From Sphingobacteriaceae bacterium (GTDB lineage: Bacteria; Bacteroidota; Bacteroidia; B-17B0; Aurantibacillaceae), in contig JADJXI010000007.1 in assembly GCA_016715905.1 (NCBI GenBank), positions 1 through 64,000 of the forward strand: a stretch of 64,000 bases of DNA. Reading direction: 5' to 3'. A program made the position numbers and the translations under genes. Within the stretch, counting starts at the first letter, position 1, and the number at the start of each line of letters is the position of its first letter. Shown piece by piece: positions 18,213-27,265 of the stretch. The notes under the pieces were generated by a model that ran no database searches, was not told the DNA's origin, and saw nothing but the letters and a program-made list of their open reading frames with translations.

Positions 18213-18440
18213 AGTAATGGATTTTTTAAAATTTGTATTCTTGTTTTTGCCCGATTCTTACCGAAAGGATTTTTCGGATTTTGCATGAGGAATAAAAACG
18301 GAAAAGAGAAACCCCAGTAGAAGCGCAACACTTTGTGCGGCTTCGGTTAGAACTTATTTAATCTGTTGTGGATTCATGATGACCTCTTTTCTTTTTATTA
18401 ATTATATGTATAACGCATATCTTGTGCCAAATGTTACGTT
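18213..18440 (-). promoter_or_regulatory. Conserved leader upstream of HU-hairpin operon 1
   Basis: Shares ordered blocks with the region upstream of the second locus (47609-47840): GCATGAGGAATA at 18283, CGGAAAAG with AAACCCCA close by, and TAACGCATATCTTGTGCC at 18411. Coding in neither copy. Probably promoter and 5' leader. Confidence 0.6.
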
Positions 18441-18581
18441 TCACTTTCTAAAAATTAGTTAATCCAATTAGTAAATTTATAACTGGCAATCTAAAACATA
18501 TTAGTAGGTTTAGTTTTCTTCATAGCTAACACAGCAATAAATCGCGAGAAAAAGTAAACGAGTGATGTAAAAAAAGAAAGT

Positions 18582-18836
18582 TACCATCTGAGCCTGCGCA
18601 ACTATGGTCTGAGCCTGTGCAGTAAGCATCTGAGCCGAGAGACCTACCATCTGAGCCTGTGCAACTATGGTCTGAGCCGAGGGACCTACCGTCTGAGCCT
18701 GCGCAACTCCATTGACAAAAAAGAAAGTTAGCGTCTGAGCCTACGCAGCTATGATCTGAGCCTGCGCAGTAAGCATCTGAGCCGAGAGACCTACCATCTG
18801 AGCCTGCGCAACAAACATCTGAGCCTGTGCGGACGC
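18582..18836. repeat. 21-bp tandem repeats upstream of HU-hairpin operon 1
   Basis: About eleven units, each with the core ATCTGAGCCTGCGCA or the variant TCTGAGCCGAGAGACC. TCTG falls at 18587, 18608, 18629 and 18650, an exact 21-base step, interrupted once near 18708-18733. No stable open frame runs through it in either direction. The second locus has a tract of the same period at 47963-48190 with different sequence. Confidence 0.9.
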
Positions 18837-18876
18837 ATTCCCCAATGAAAAAACAAAAATAAAAGCTTAACTAACA

Positions 18877-19384
18877 GCGGGACATTATAACGAATCGCCT
18901 GCGGCGGGCTGAAGAGGCATACTACGCCAATTAGTTTAAATTGGCGTAATTTTATCACCGGACACCGCTCAACTGTGTGTATCGACCAAAACGTATAGAC
19001 CTATGTGCATCGACCTGTGTTTGTCAACCGTTACCCGCTGACCTAAACCCGTCAACCAAGACGTACCCACCGCACATTTTGCAAGCATTTGTATCGCATT
19101 TACATTAAGGTCTAAAGATTTTTATTGGCGCACAAAAGCTTGCAAAATTTCCCGACGCTCCTGTGGGTGTTATTAGAACGGTTGCGCTTGAGGCGCAATT
19201 TCCCTATCGCACGACAAAAAAATAAACCTTTGTGCTTCGAAACAAACATTGGGGACAAAAAGCCGTAAGGAATTTACGGTTTGGTTTACGGTAGACATGG
19301 TTTTCGTTCATTAAACAAGACAGACAATTAAAAAATATGCGGACACTTAACTGGGTTTATCGTTGATGCATCTGGGTGGCGCGC
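18877..19384. repeat. End element of large unit U1
   Basis: Gene-free. Blocks shared with 48192-48620: ATAACGA, CGCC..GCGGCG, and the palindrome ACGCCAATTAGTTTAAATTG. Shared with both 48192-48620 and 59255-59564: a long hairpin with arms ATTTTGCAAGC (19076) and GCTTGCAAAAT (19138), loop end TTAAGG, followed by CCCGACGCTCCTGTGTG-like sequence. Precedes site S2. Confidence 0.7.
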
Positions 19385-19522
19385 ACTAAACATAACACCA
19401 CCTACCAGTAATTGGCGCGGACGGCGTAATAAAAAGTTTTGTATCTTTAAACAACCGTTGGTCGGTATAGACAGTTGAGTGTTTCAAAACGCCAACTACT
19501 GGTAGCCGGAAAACGTTATAGG
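19385..19522 (+). repeat. Cassette-boundary palindrome S2 (opening-type)
   Basis: Left core CATAAC 19391-19396, right core AAACG|TTATAG, predicted crossover after 19515. Closes U1: its left flank GCGCGCACTAAACATAAC pairs with the U1 start TTATGTTCAATGCGCGC at 7391. Carries TATCTTTAAACAACC in the loop. Subtype shared with S17 and S21 (CACCACCT / AGCCGGAAAACG). Confidence 0.85.
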
Positions 19523-19590
19523 GCATTGTAAAACGACAGACAGACCAGTAAATCGACAGACAGAAAATGAAAAGAAAAGCCAACGCTTCG

Positions 19591-19657
19591 ACAAAATCAA
19601 AAGAGGTGCAACCCAACACACAAGCCGACACACAGTTGCACCACATTTGCTTTTGCC
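19591..19657. repeat. Bipartite hairpin B2
   Basis: Arms ATCAAAAGAGGTGCAAC and GTTGCACCACATTTGC. Same internal loop as B1 but with the AAAAGA side first. Upstream of the C1 operon. Confidence 0.7.
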
Positions 19658-19727
19658 CCAACGCACCAGCAAAACGACAGATGACTGCAAATTTTAATAC
19701 TTTTGACAACTAACACTTTGAAGCATA

Positions 19728-21707
19728 ATGACAGCTATAATAATAATCGCAATAATAATTTTTATAATCTATGCCGCTTCGAGCAAGAAAAAACCGACCC
19801 AACAAAACACGACCTATACAATTCCCAACAACAAACAAAAATCTGAAAAGGAAATTCGAGATGAATTAGTGCAAAGTCTTATTAAAAACATCAAAGTTAC
19901 AGTGACGACATCAAGCTCAACAAGCAAATACAATGACGACTCAATTATTGATGTCACAGACCAATCCTATAGAATAAACTCAAATAGTAATTTGAAAAAA
20001 TACAGTAGTGGTGTGCCCTACTGGGCACACCACTATGTTTATTCTTATTCTGAAATCAATAGTGCATCAAGTGAACAAAAGAAGTTCTACGCTATTTTCA
20101 AAAACAGCTTTTTAAATGGAGAATATTTTGATTTAGAAGGAAACACGAATTATGCTTTCATTCTATTATTTGACTTGCTTATTGAATTTGACAATCATAA
20201 AGACATATCTAAACTTGAAAGCCAACTTAAAAATTTAGGACAATGCTATCCAAAAACAAAATCCTATGGTGTATCATTCCTAATTCAAAAAATGGAGGCA
20301 AATGGCGACAGTGATGGCGTTTCAAGACTTAGAGCAGAAGACAGATACAGTTATCAAAACTACAATACAGATTACGACTATTGGAGATTAGGGAGTAAAT
20401 ACAAAACCAAACTAAAACTGAATGACGAAGAAGTTAAACTCCTAAACAAACTATGGTATCCGAGCAATAACTTTTGCAGTGTTGAATATTGTTGTATTGA
20501 AATTTTAAAACTCTATACTACTGTCATTGAAGAGTTAAAAGCAAGTTACATTGCGGAAGGAACAACAATTGATGCTCAATTCTTAGCGGTTGCAGATGTA
20601 ATCGCAAGAAAACATTTTAAATACAAGAATGGAAGTCAGAATTACAAGTATTGTATTGAAACAACAACCAATGAATTTTACTCTCATATTTTCAAACATT
20701 GTGAAAATGCAGTTCGTGAATACTACGGACATAAGAGAAAAATAAACACAGACACCTATTACACAACAGCAGAAGCAAAAACGGAATTTGAAACTAAAAT
20801 AATTTCCAAAGTATCAGGATTACTACCTGTACTTATTTCTAAAGTTTCGATACCAGACGAAGCCACAGACATTGAATTGTATTCACAAAATACAAATCGG
20901 TGGAAAATAAAGTTCGAGGAGTTGACAACAAGCTATAATGAAAAGCCTAAAGAGTTTATTGATTCAATTGTCGCCCTTGGTAAACTAAATAAAAAGAATC
21001 CTTCAATTGAAAATATTTTTTTTGAAGCATCAAAATTTATTGCAAAACATGATAAGGAATCAGCTCTTTCACTTTATGTTCATTACTTATTTCACGATTT
21101 AAAATCTGCCACTTTCGATAATAAACAACTCACAAAAACTATTCAGAAAAGTTTATTCAAAACTAATGAACAGTTACACGATTTTGAAATAATTGTTAGC
21201 GAGTTAATCAAAGACAAAGATTTAGAAAAAGCATTAAAAAATGTTTCCAAAGTTTATGAAGTGAAGCGAAAGAAAATACAACTTGATACAACTTCAATAA
21301 AAGAAGTTCAGCAACAACATTCCGGAACTGTTGAACTACTTAATGAATATTTAAAAGACGATTTTGAGGATGAGAACAATTCTATAAAGTCGCAAGAAAT
21401 AAACAATGAGGAAATAAAAATCGAAATCACGCAGAAAAGTGAAGAGACCTCTCATTCTGCATTTGTAAGCGACTTGACATTCTCCCCAATACACATATCG
21501 GCTTTGGAGCTTTTCTTAAAGAGTAATTTTTCAATTCCACAAAGCGAACTTGAAATATTTGCAAAATCAAAAGGCATCTTTAAAAATCAATTAATCGAAA
21601 GCATTAATGAAACTTGCTACGATTTTTTAGATGATGTATTGATTGAGGAAGAAGACGATTATTACACAATTAACACAAACTATTTTCAAAGAATTTCTGC
21701 ACAATGA
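19728..21707 (+). CDS. TerB-N / TerB-C domain protein
   Basis: 659 residues. One transmembrane helix at about 2-18 anchors the N-terminus. TerB-N-type domain at about 95-290: PYWAHHYVYSYSEIN, FKNSFLNGEYFDLEGN, YAFILLFDLL, CYPKTKSYG. The C-terminal part (about 590-655) resembles TerB-C with the ending CYDFLDDVLIEEEDDYY. The middle is helical. TerB-N/C proteins are found beside defence-type ATPases and helicases, not only in tellurite loci. First gene of a three-gene operon overlapping by ATGA. TACTTTTG at 19698 looks like a Bacteroidota -7 element. Confidence 0.85.
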   Translation: MTAIIIIAIIIFIIYAASSKKKPTQQNTTYTIPNNKQKSEKEIRDELVQSLIKNIKVTVTTSSSTSKYNDDSIIDVTDQSYRINSNSNLKKYSSGVPYWAHHYVYSYSEINSASSEQKKFYAIFKNSFLNGEYFDLEGNTNYAFILLFDLLIEFDNHKDISKLESQLKNLGQCYPKTKSYGVSFLIQKMEANGDSDGVSRLRAEDRYSYQNYNTDYDYWRLGSKYKTKLKLNDEEVKLLNKLWYPSNNFCSVEYCCIEILKLYTTVIEELKASYIAEGTTIDAQFLAVADVIARKHFKYKNGSQNYKYCIETTTNEFYSHIFKHCENAVREYYGHKRKINTDTYYTTAEAKTEFETKIISKVSGLLPVLISKVSIPDEATDIELYSQNTNRWKIKFEELTTSYNEKPKEFIDSIVALGKLNKKNPSIENIFFEASKFIAKHDKESALSLYVHYLFHDLKSATFDNKQLTKTIQKSLFKTNEQLHDFEIIVSELIKDKDLEKALKNVSKVYEVKRKKIQLDTTSIKEVQQQHSGTVELLNEYLKDDFEDENNSIKSQEINNEEIKIEITQKSEETSHSAFVSDLTFSPIHISALELFLKSNFSIPQSELEIFAKSKGIFKNQLIESINETCYDFLDDVLIEEEDDYYTINTNYFQRISAQ

Positions 21708-23017
21708 TAGACAACATTAAACCTAAAGAAGCCACATCAATTATCAATTCCTTAATTGGTGGCGTAGTTCCAAAAATCGGAGTTCAACATATTACCGTTG
21801 GGCGTTCAGAAGAAATAAATGCCGTTGTTGCTGCATTAGAAGATGTGAAGAATGGGCATAGTATGGTAAAATTCTGGATTGGCGACTTCGGTTCAGGCAA
21901 ATCATTTATGCTTCATTTACTCAATACGGTTGCTTTGAAGCAGAAATTTGTCGTAGCCAATGCAGACTTTACTCCTGACAATCGTTTGTATTCAAATGAC
22001 GGAAAAGGAGTTGCTCTATATTCTGCCATTATGGACAATGTTTCAATTCAAACTAAGCCAGAAGGTGGTGCATTACCAACTTTATTGGAAAAGTGGATTG
22101 AGCAAATTATAACCAAAACTGCCGAAGAAAATAAAATTTCATTGACAGATATTCGTAATGAACAATACTTGAATCTCATTCAAAACAACATTATGAAAAC
22201 TATTAATGAAATCACTGATGTAGGTGGTTTTGACTTTGGAATGGTTGTAATGAAATATTACGAAGGCTACATAAAAGATGATGAACAACTAAGGAGAAAT
22301 GCTTTAAAATGGCTAAAAGGGGAATACAGAACCAAAACGGAAGCAAAACAAGATTTAGGAGTTAGAGAAGTAATTAATGATTTGAATTACTATGATATGC
22401 TGAAAAACTTCTGTAAACTCTTTGTAAGTATGGGTTACAGCGGATTTATGGTAAATCTTGACGAAGCTATAAATCTTTACAAAATTTCAACTTCGGTAAT
22501 GAGGGAGAAAAATTACGAGAAAATATTAACCATTTACAACGATTGCTTCCAAGGTAAAGTAGCAAATCTGTTTTTTAATTTTGCAGGTACAAAAGAAGTT
22601 TTAGAAAATGAACGCAGAGGACTTTTTAGTTATAATGCTTTAAAGTCAAGGCTTCTTACAAATAAATTTGAAACAGCAGAAATAAGAGATTTTGCACAGC
22701 CAGTAATTCGTTTAATGCCACTTGACCACAACGAAATATTTGTACTGTTGAAGAAATTGAAAGCAATCTTTGATTACAATTATAAAACTGAAATTTCAAT
22801 AAGTGATAACGAAATTCACCAGTTTATGGAGGAGCTTTTTAACAAGCCTGGTGCATCAGAATTTTTAACCCCAAGAGAAGTAATTCGAGACTTTTTGAAT
22901 ATTCTAAACATCATTAGACAAAATCCAACAGTAGATAAAAACAAGCTATTTGGGGAACTTGAAATTTCGGATGAAAGACCAAATGAAGTTTCTTTAGACA
23001 GTATTGAAGAATTATAA
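21704..23017 (+). CDS. BrxD-like P-loop ATPase (DUF2791)
   Basis: 437 residues; start overlaps the TerB gene stop (ATGA) and the stop overlaps the next start (TAATG). Walker A GDFGSGKS at 60-67, Walker B-like MVNLDEA near 250. The N-terminus (IKPKEATSIINSLIGGVVP) and the RSEE block are typical of the DUF2791 family, which includes BrxD of BREX type 2. No BREX core genes (pglX, pglZ, brxC) are present, so this is a free-standing module. Confidence 0.85.
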   Translation: MIDNIKPKEATSIINSLIGGVVPKIGVQHITVGRSEEINAVVAALEDVKNGHSMVKFWIGDFGSGKSFMLHLLNTVALKQKFVVANADFTPDNRLYSNDGKGVALYSAIMDNVSIQTKPEGGALPTLLEKWIEQIITKTAEENKISLTDIRNEQYLNLIQNNIMKTINEITDVGGFDFGMVVMKYYEGYIKDDEQLRRNALKWLKGEYRTKTEAKQDLGVREVINDLNYYDMLKNFCKLFVSMGYSGFMVNLDEAINLYKISTSVMREKNYEKILTIYNDCFQGKVANLFFNFAGTKEVLENERRGLFSYNALKSRLLTNKFETAEIRDFAQPVIRLMPLDHNEIFVLLKKLKAIFDYNYKTEISISDNEIHQFMEELFNKPGASEFLTPREVIRDFLNILNIIRQNPTVDKNKLFGELEISDERPNEVSLDSIEEL

Positions 23018-25143
23018 TGTCATTTGATTTACTTTCAGAACCAATACGAAAATTCATTCGTAATAAGGGTTGGGAGCAATTGCGACCAATTCAAACAGCA
23101 GCTATTGGCAAAATTTTAGCCTCGGACGACAATTTTATTTTGGCATCACGGACTGCATCAGGAAAAACAGAAGCCGCATTTTTACCAATTCTTTCAAAAG
23201 TTAATTTCAATGATTCAGGTGTTCAAGTTCTTTACATTTCACCGCTAATAGCTTTGATTAATGACCAATTTTATCGTATTGAAGAACTTTGTAAAAAACT
23301 TGATGTAACTGTCACTAAGTGGCACGGTGAAGCAAATAAAACACTCAAAGAAAGACTAATTAAACAGCCAAACGGAATTGTTCTAATTACGCCCGAATCA
23401 TTGGAGGCAATGTTTGTAAACAAACCTTACAATGTGAAGCAATTATTTTCAAATCTGAAGTATGTAGTAATTGATGAGATACACTCATTTATTGGAACGG
23501 ACAGAGGTATTCAATTAAAATCAATTTTGTCAAGACTACAAAAAGTTAATTCTAAATCATTCAGTATTGTTGGACTTTCGGCAACAATTGGGGATTATGA
23601 TGAAGCCAAAAGGTTCACAGGTGATGAATTAAAAACAAAGGTTCTTTTAGACAGAACAGCTAAAGAAATCAATGCACTATTTCGTTACTTCAAAAACAAA
23701 AACGAAGAGTTGCCATTGGAGCTTTTAAAAGATTTATACATTGAGACCAAAGACAATAAAGTTCTAATTTTCCCTAACAGTAGAGGACGAGCCGAAGAAG
23801 TAGCTGTAAAACTTAGAAAAATATCGGACAGAGTAAAAGGACATCCCAATTATTTTTCACATCATTCATCTGTAGACAGAGAAGTAAGAGAGTATGTTGA
23901 ATACTTTGCAAAGAATAACAATCGCCAAAACTTCTGTATTTCCTGCACATCAACATTAGAACTTGGTATTGACATTGGAACTGTTGATGAAGTTGTTCAA
24001 ATTGATGCAACACATAGTATAGCTTCATTAATTCAACGAGTTGGAAGAAGTGGCAGAAAGGAAGGAGAAAATAGTAATTTATATTTGTATGCCACAAATG
24101 AGTGGAGTTTACTTCAATCAATAGCTTGTTGGTTATTATACAAGGAAGGTTTTATCGAACCACCTCAAAAAAATGAGAAACCATATGACATTTTAGTTCA
24201 TCAAGCATTATCAATAACCAAAGGACATTCGGGCATAAGATTAACAGAGTTAATAAATCAACTCAAAGAAAATGCTGCATTTAAGCAAATTGAACTTTCA
24301 GAAATTGACGAAATACTTAAACATTTAATTGAAATAGATTTTCTTGAAAAATTACAACACGAAGTTATAATTGGTGTAGAAGGTGAAAAGGTAGTAAACA
24401 GCCGTGACTTTTATAGTGTATTTAAAACAGAAGAAAACTTTAAAGTTGTAAATGCTGGCAATACAATTGGTGAGATACCATTTTCACCACAAATTATTGA
24501 GGATGAAAACATTTTGCTTTCTGCTAAAATTTGGAAAATAAAATTCGTTGACCACAAGGCGAAAAAAATAGAAGTAATACCAACAAAGGACGGGAAAAAA
24601 CCAATGTTTTTTGGAGGTGGAGCTACTATACATCAAAGAATAAGAGAGAAAATGTTTGAAGTTCTTTATTCTAAAACGGACTACGATTTTCTTGACCAAC
24701 CAAGTTGTGATGAAACAGAAATACTTCGAAAAGACTTCTCTGTTTTCAACATTGCCGACTTACAATCCGACAGACCCCTACTGACAGCTGAAAAACACCT
24801 ACAACTCTTTACATTCACAGGGACACGAATAAACAGAACTATTCAATTGCTTTTAAATATTGCAGGGATTAAAAATACTCTTGACGACAGCAGTAGTTCA
24901 TTTGACATTGAAGTGCCTAAACAAGAGTTGATTTCAAAATGGAGTTATTTATCATTTCCACTGACAGACATTGATACACACATTTCAACTCTTTTGCAGA
25001 CAAATCCTGCCCTATTAGATTTTTCAAAATGGGGGACATATTTACCAGACAACTATAAAATCAAACTTGTAAAGGACAGATATTTTGATATTGAACAAAC
25101 TGCACAACTTTTAAGAACTATGAAACTAATAGAAAACGAATAA
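23017..25143 (+). CDS. Lhr-like DEAH-box superfamily 2 helicase (BrxHI-like)
   Basis: 708 residues. Motif I RTASGKTEAA near 45-54, motif II DEIH at 153-156, motif III GLSATIG near 190, motif VI RVGRSGR near 347. Followed by an Lhr-type C-terminal region. BrxHI of BREX type 2 is the closest known relative in context, beside BrxD. It probably remodels or unwinds nucleic acid in cooperation with the ATPase and the membrane-anchored TerB protein. Last gene of C1. Confidence 0.88.
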   Translation: MSFDLLSEPIRKFIRNKGWEQLRPIQTAAIGKILASDDNFILASRTASGKTEAAFLPILSKVNFNDSGVQVLYISPLIALINDQFYRIEELCKKLDVTVTKWHGEANKTLKERLIKQPNGIVLITPESLEAMFVNKPYNVKQLFSNLKYVVIDEIHSFIGTDRGIQLKSILSRLQKVNSKSFSIVGLSATIGDYDEAKRFTGDELKTKVLLDRTAKEINALFRYFKNKNEELPLELLKDLYIETKDNKVLIFPNSRGRAEEVAVKLRKISDRVKGHPNYFSHHSSVDREVREYVEYFAKNNNRQNFCISCTSTLELGIDIGTVDEVVQIDATHSIASLIQRVGRSGRKEGENSNLYLYATNEWSLLQSIACWLLYKEGFIEPPQKNEKPYDILVHQALSITKGHSGIRLTELINQLKENAAFKQIELSEIDEILKHLIEIDFLEKLQHEVIIGVEGEKVVNSRDFYSVFKTEENFKVVNAGNTIGEIPFSPQIIEDENILLSAKIWKIKFVDHKAKKIEVIPTKDGKKPMFFGGGATIHQRIREKMFEVLYSKTDYDFLDQPSCDETEILRKDFSVFNIADLQSDRPLLTAEKHLQLFTFTGTRINRTIQLLLNIAGIKNTLDDSSSSFDIEVPKQELISKWSYLSFPLTDIDTHISTLLQTNPALLDFSKWGTYLPDNYKIKLVKDRYFDIEQTAQLLRTMKLIENE

Positions 25144-25178
25144 AATTGAACAATACGTTTGACATATCGCCAACGCTA

Positions 25179-25245
25179 TTGGTTGCACATTTGCATTTTT
25201 GCCAATACACAATCCCAACGCAAAAAATGCAAAAGAGCAACCAAG
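25179..25245. repeat. Bipartite hairpin B3
   Basis: Arms TTGGTTGCACATTTGCATT and AATGCAAAAGAGCAACCAA; ACATTT faces AAAAGA. Just after the C1 operon. Confidence 0.8.
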
Positions 25246-25300
25246 CCAACGCACAACGGCAGACCATAGCGGACAGACAAACACGACCGAAAAAAACAAC

Positions 25301-25437
25301 GCCCTATAACACGGGTTTGGCAAAAGTGGCGGTTCAGTGCTCCGCAGACACATTTGTGGTTCCTCAAAGTTTGGTTCTCCGCATCAACATTTGTGGTGAA
25401 AATCGCCACCTTCGCCAAGCCCGAAAACGTTAGCTGC
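25301..25437 (+). repeat. Cassette-boundary palindrome S3
   Basis: Left core CTATAAC 25304-25310, stem GGGTTTGGC...GCCAAGCCC, right core AAAACG|TTAGC, crossover after 25429. Closes C1 (19516-25429, 5.9 kb): GCCCTATAAC pairs exactly with the C1 start TTATAGGGC. Confidence 0.9.
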
Positions 25438-25458
25438 AAGGCATAGACGAGGATAGAC

Positions 25459-26280
25459 ATGAGATATATATTCATATTTAATTTATTATTTCTTCTTTCT
25501 TGTAACACCAAGACAGCAGACAGGACATCAGAAATAAAAGCGCTCAACAAGAGCCTTCAAATCGTTATTCGTGAAAACCAGAGACAAATTAACTTATTAG
25601 AATTAAAAGAAAGCGGTAATGCTGCTGTTAATCCATACAGACAATTATGTATTAAGCTTAACAACTTAATACTAAATTCCATTGACACTACCTTTGAGAA
25701 ATCGAGTTCCGACACTAATGTAATAAAAGCAGACATCGAAAAATTAAACACTAATTACGTCGCAATCATTGACTCCGAAGAAAAAAGATATTCACACAAA
25801 ATGTTTCTTCCAGACGATGCTAAATCATTAAGAGAACCAATCGGTCGCTATAACTGCCCGACACAAGACAGCTACATAAATCATTATATGCTAATTCAAG
25901 GTATATTACACCGACAAATGCAAAACTTAAATATAATTTCTAATTCAACATCTACTGGCGGTATTTGGTTCTTCCAGATTGAAAATTCAGGATACGCAAT
26001 TAACGGCATTCAAGACAAATCATTGATAAAATTGAAATTATATTATCGGTATCCGGCTCGTTATGCAAATTACCAATTGTTAGAATTAGTTAATGTAACA
26101 AACAATGAGGGCAAAACAGTTCCAGTAATTTCAAATGAGAAAACAAAAAATGACACTCTGAAAATTACAATTAATGCATCACAAAATAAAGACTACATTA
26201 TTGAAGCAAAATACTTAGTTCTTAGACCAACGGGGGACAAAAGAGAACAAATTATAAAGTTCCCTTTTACAAGTTGGTAA
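25459..26280 (+). CDS. Lipoprotein, unknown function
   Basis: 273 residues. Signal peptide II with lipobox LLSC (Cys15). A helical region (about 20-130) is followed by a beta-rich C-terminal part (about 170-273); this could recall GldM-like organisation but I cannot confirm it. Sole gene of cassette C2, starting 29 bases after the crossover; its stop lies 11 bases before the next core. Confidence 0.75.
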   Translation: MRYIFIFNLLFLLSCNTKTADRTSEIKALNKSLQIVIRENQRQINLLELKESGNAAVNPYRQLCIKLNNLILNSIDTTFEKSSSDTNVIKADIEKLNTNYVAIIDSEEKRYSHKMFLPDDAKSLREPIGRYNCPTQDSYINHYMLIQGILHRQMQNLNIISNSTSTGGIWFFQIENSGYAINGIQDKSLIKLKLYYRYPARYANYQLLELVNVTNNEGKTVPVISNEKTKNDTLKITINASQNKDYIIEAKYLVLRPTGDKREQIIKFPFTSW

Positions 26281-26286
26281 ATAATG

Positions 26287-26478
26287 CCCAGCAGCTAACA
26301 GCACATTTGCCTTATGCGGGCGGACGAGGGTTATCGCGGCGAGCTAAATTATGGTCGCTGACGCGAAAGTTTTTTTGCTGCCGCTAATTTTGTTGAGTAT
26401 CTTTAAATAAACATTGCGGGTTTAGATAGGTGGATCTTCGAAATCCGCACAAGGCAAATCTGCAAAACGTTATGTGCA
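26287..26478 (+). repeat. Cassette-boundary palindrome S4
   Basis: Left core GCTAAC 26294-26299, stem GCACATTTGCC...GGCAAATCTGC, right core AAAACG|TTATG, crossover after 26469. Closes C2 (25430-26469): ATGCCCAGCAGCTAAC pairs with C2 start TTAGCTGCAAGGCAT. Loop has TATCTTTAAATAAAC. Confidence 0.88.
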
Positions 26479-26505
26479 ACCCTGACAGAAAGAACGCAAC
26501 AGAAA

Positions 26506-26541
26506 AATTTGGCGACCACCCCTGACCTGTGACTACATTTG
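26506..26541 (+). promoter_or_regulatory. Candidate metal-repressor operator with -7 element
   Basis: AATTTGGCGACCACCCC then TGACCT, immediately followed by TACATTTG (26534-26541), a match to the Bacteroidota -7 TAnnTTTG. Nearly the same 23-base block stands before the next gene (26928). Position next to a CsoR-like gene suggests autoregulation. Confidence 0.5.
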
Positions 26542-26560
26542 TGAAATAAAATTATAGACT

Positions 26561-26929
26561 ATGTTACCGAGAGACCTTACACAAGACATAAAAACTCGTT
26601 TAGCGACAATCGGGGGACAAGTTGACGGGCTTGTAAAAATGCTTGACAATGAAGAAGACCCTGAAAAAATAATAACCCAATTCAAAGCGGTTGACAGCGG
26701 ACTTGACAAGGCTTATAATCTTCTGCTTGACGAGGTTTTTAGAAAAGTTCTTGCATTAAAAATTGTTGAAGTCGTTGACGCTTGCCCCGGTGACTGTGGT
26801 TGTGAAGACAAAATTGAATATATAAGAAAGGAATTCCCAAAATTCAATATAGATGAGATTCTCAAAAGATTTAAAGAAATCACGAAACTTGGGCAAAAAG
26901 TAGATGAATGTAAAAAAAATGAAAAATAA
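26561..26929 (+). CDS. CsoR/RcnR-family-like metal-sensing repressor
   Basis: 122 residues, all helical. The N-terminal part fits the family: TRLATIGGQVDGLVKML (helix 1), AVDSGLDKAYNLLLDEV (helix 2). The usual copper-binding Cys of helix 2 start is replaced (NEEDPEKI), while an unusual CPGDCGC cluster follows at about 75-80 and a Cys at 117. So it probably senses a thiophilic metal other than through the Cu(I) site of CsoR. It stands before a Cys-rich exported protein and a MerC-like protein; the likely ligand is mercury or a similar metal (inference). Confidence 0.7.
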   Translation: MLPRDLTQDIKTRLATIGGQVDGLVKMLDNEEDPEKIITQFKAVDSGLDKAYNLLLDEVFRKVLALKIVEVVDACPGDCGCEDKIEYIRKEFPKFNIDEILKRFKEITKLGQKVDECKKNEK

Positions 26930-26950
26930 TTTGGCGACCACCCCCTACCT
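26928..26950 (+). promoter_or_regulatory. Second copy of candidate CsoR-like operator
   Basis: AATTTGGCGACCACCCC then CTACCT, matching the 26506 block at 21 of 23 positions. Upstream of the Cys-rich small protein gene. Start overlaps the end of the repressor gene. Confidence 0.5.
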
Positions 26951-27001
26951 TGACAGACCTTTGTATTGTAAATTAATATTAACATTTAAAACAGAAAAAC
27001 A

Positions 27002-27208
27002 ATGAAAAGAAGAATGATGATTTTCGCAGCGACAGGAATGTTAGCCATTGCTGGGGTTGCATATGGTTTTACTTCCTCGCATGAAGGTTGTCCTTTAGAA
27101 GGAACGCCTGACTGTCCAAAAATTAATTGCCCATTAGCGGGAACACCTGATTGTCCTTATGACAATGCAAAAACCGCAGAATTGCCAGCTTGTTGCAAGA
27201 AAAAGTAA
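27002..27208 (+). CDS. Small exported cysteine-rich protein
   Basis: 68 residues: signal peptide at 1-22, then a repeated motif, CPLEGTPDCP and CPLAGTPDCP, and a final CC pair. Seven Cys in about 45 mature residues suggest periplasmic metal binding. A strong terminator follows directly, so the MerC-like gene must rely on read-through or its own promoter. Confidence 0.75.
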   Translation: MKRRMMIFAATGMLAIAGVAYGFTSSHEGCPLEGTPDCPKINCPLAGTPDCPYDNAKTAELPACCKKK

Positions 27209-27215
27209 CAGTTTT

Positions 27216-27246
27216 AAAGGAGGCGGAAAAACCGCCTCCTTTTTCT
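27216..27246 (+). terminator. Rho-independent terminator
   Basis: Perfect stem AAAGGAGGCGG / CCGCCTCCTTT with 5-base loop, then TT and C. Lies between the Cys-rich gene and the MerC-like gene. Confidence 0.85.
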
Positions 27247-27265
27247 TTCTAAAATAATCTACCGT

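Noticed and set aside
18582..18836. CRISPR-like array
   Set aside because: Contiguous 21-bp units with no unique spacers and no cas genes; these are simple tandem repeats.
19728..25143. Complete BREX system
   Set aside because: No PglX-type methylase, PglZ phosphatase or BrxC in the same unit; only BrxD-like and BrxHI-like parts are present.
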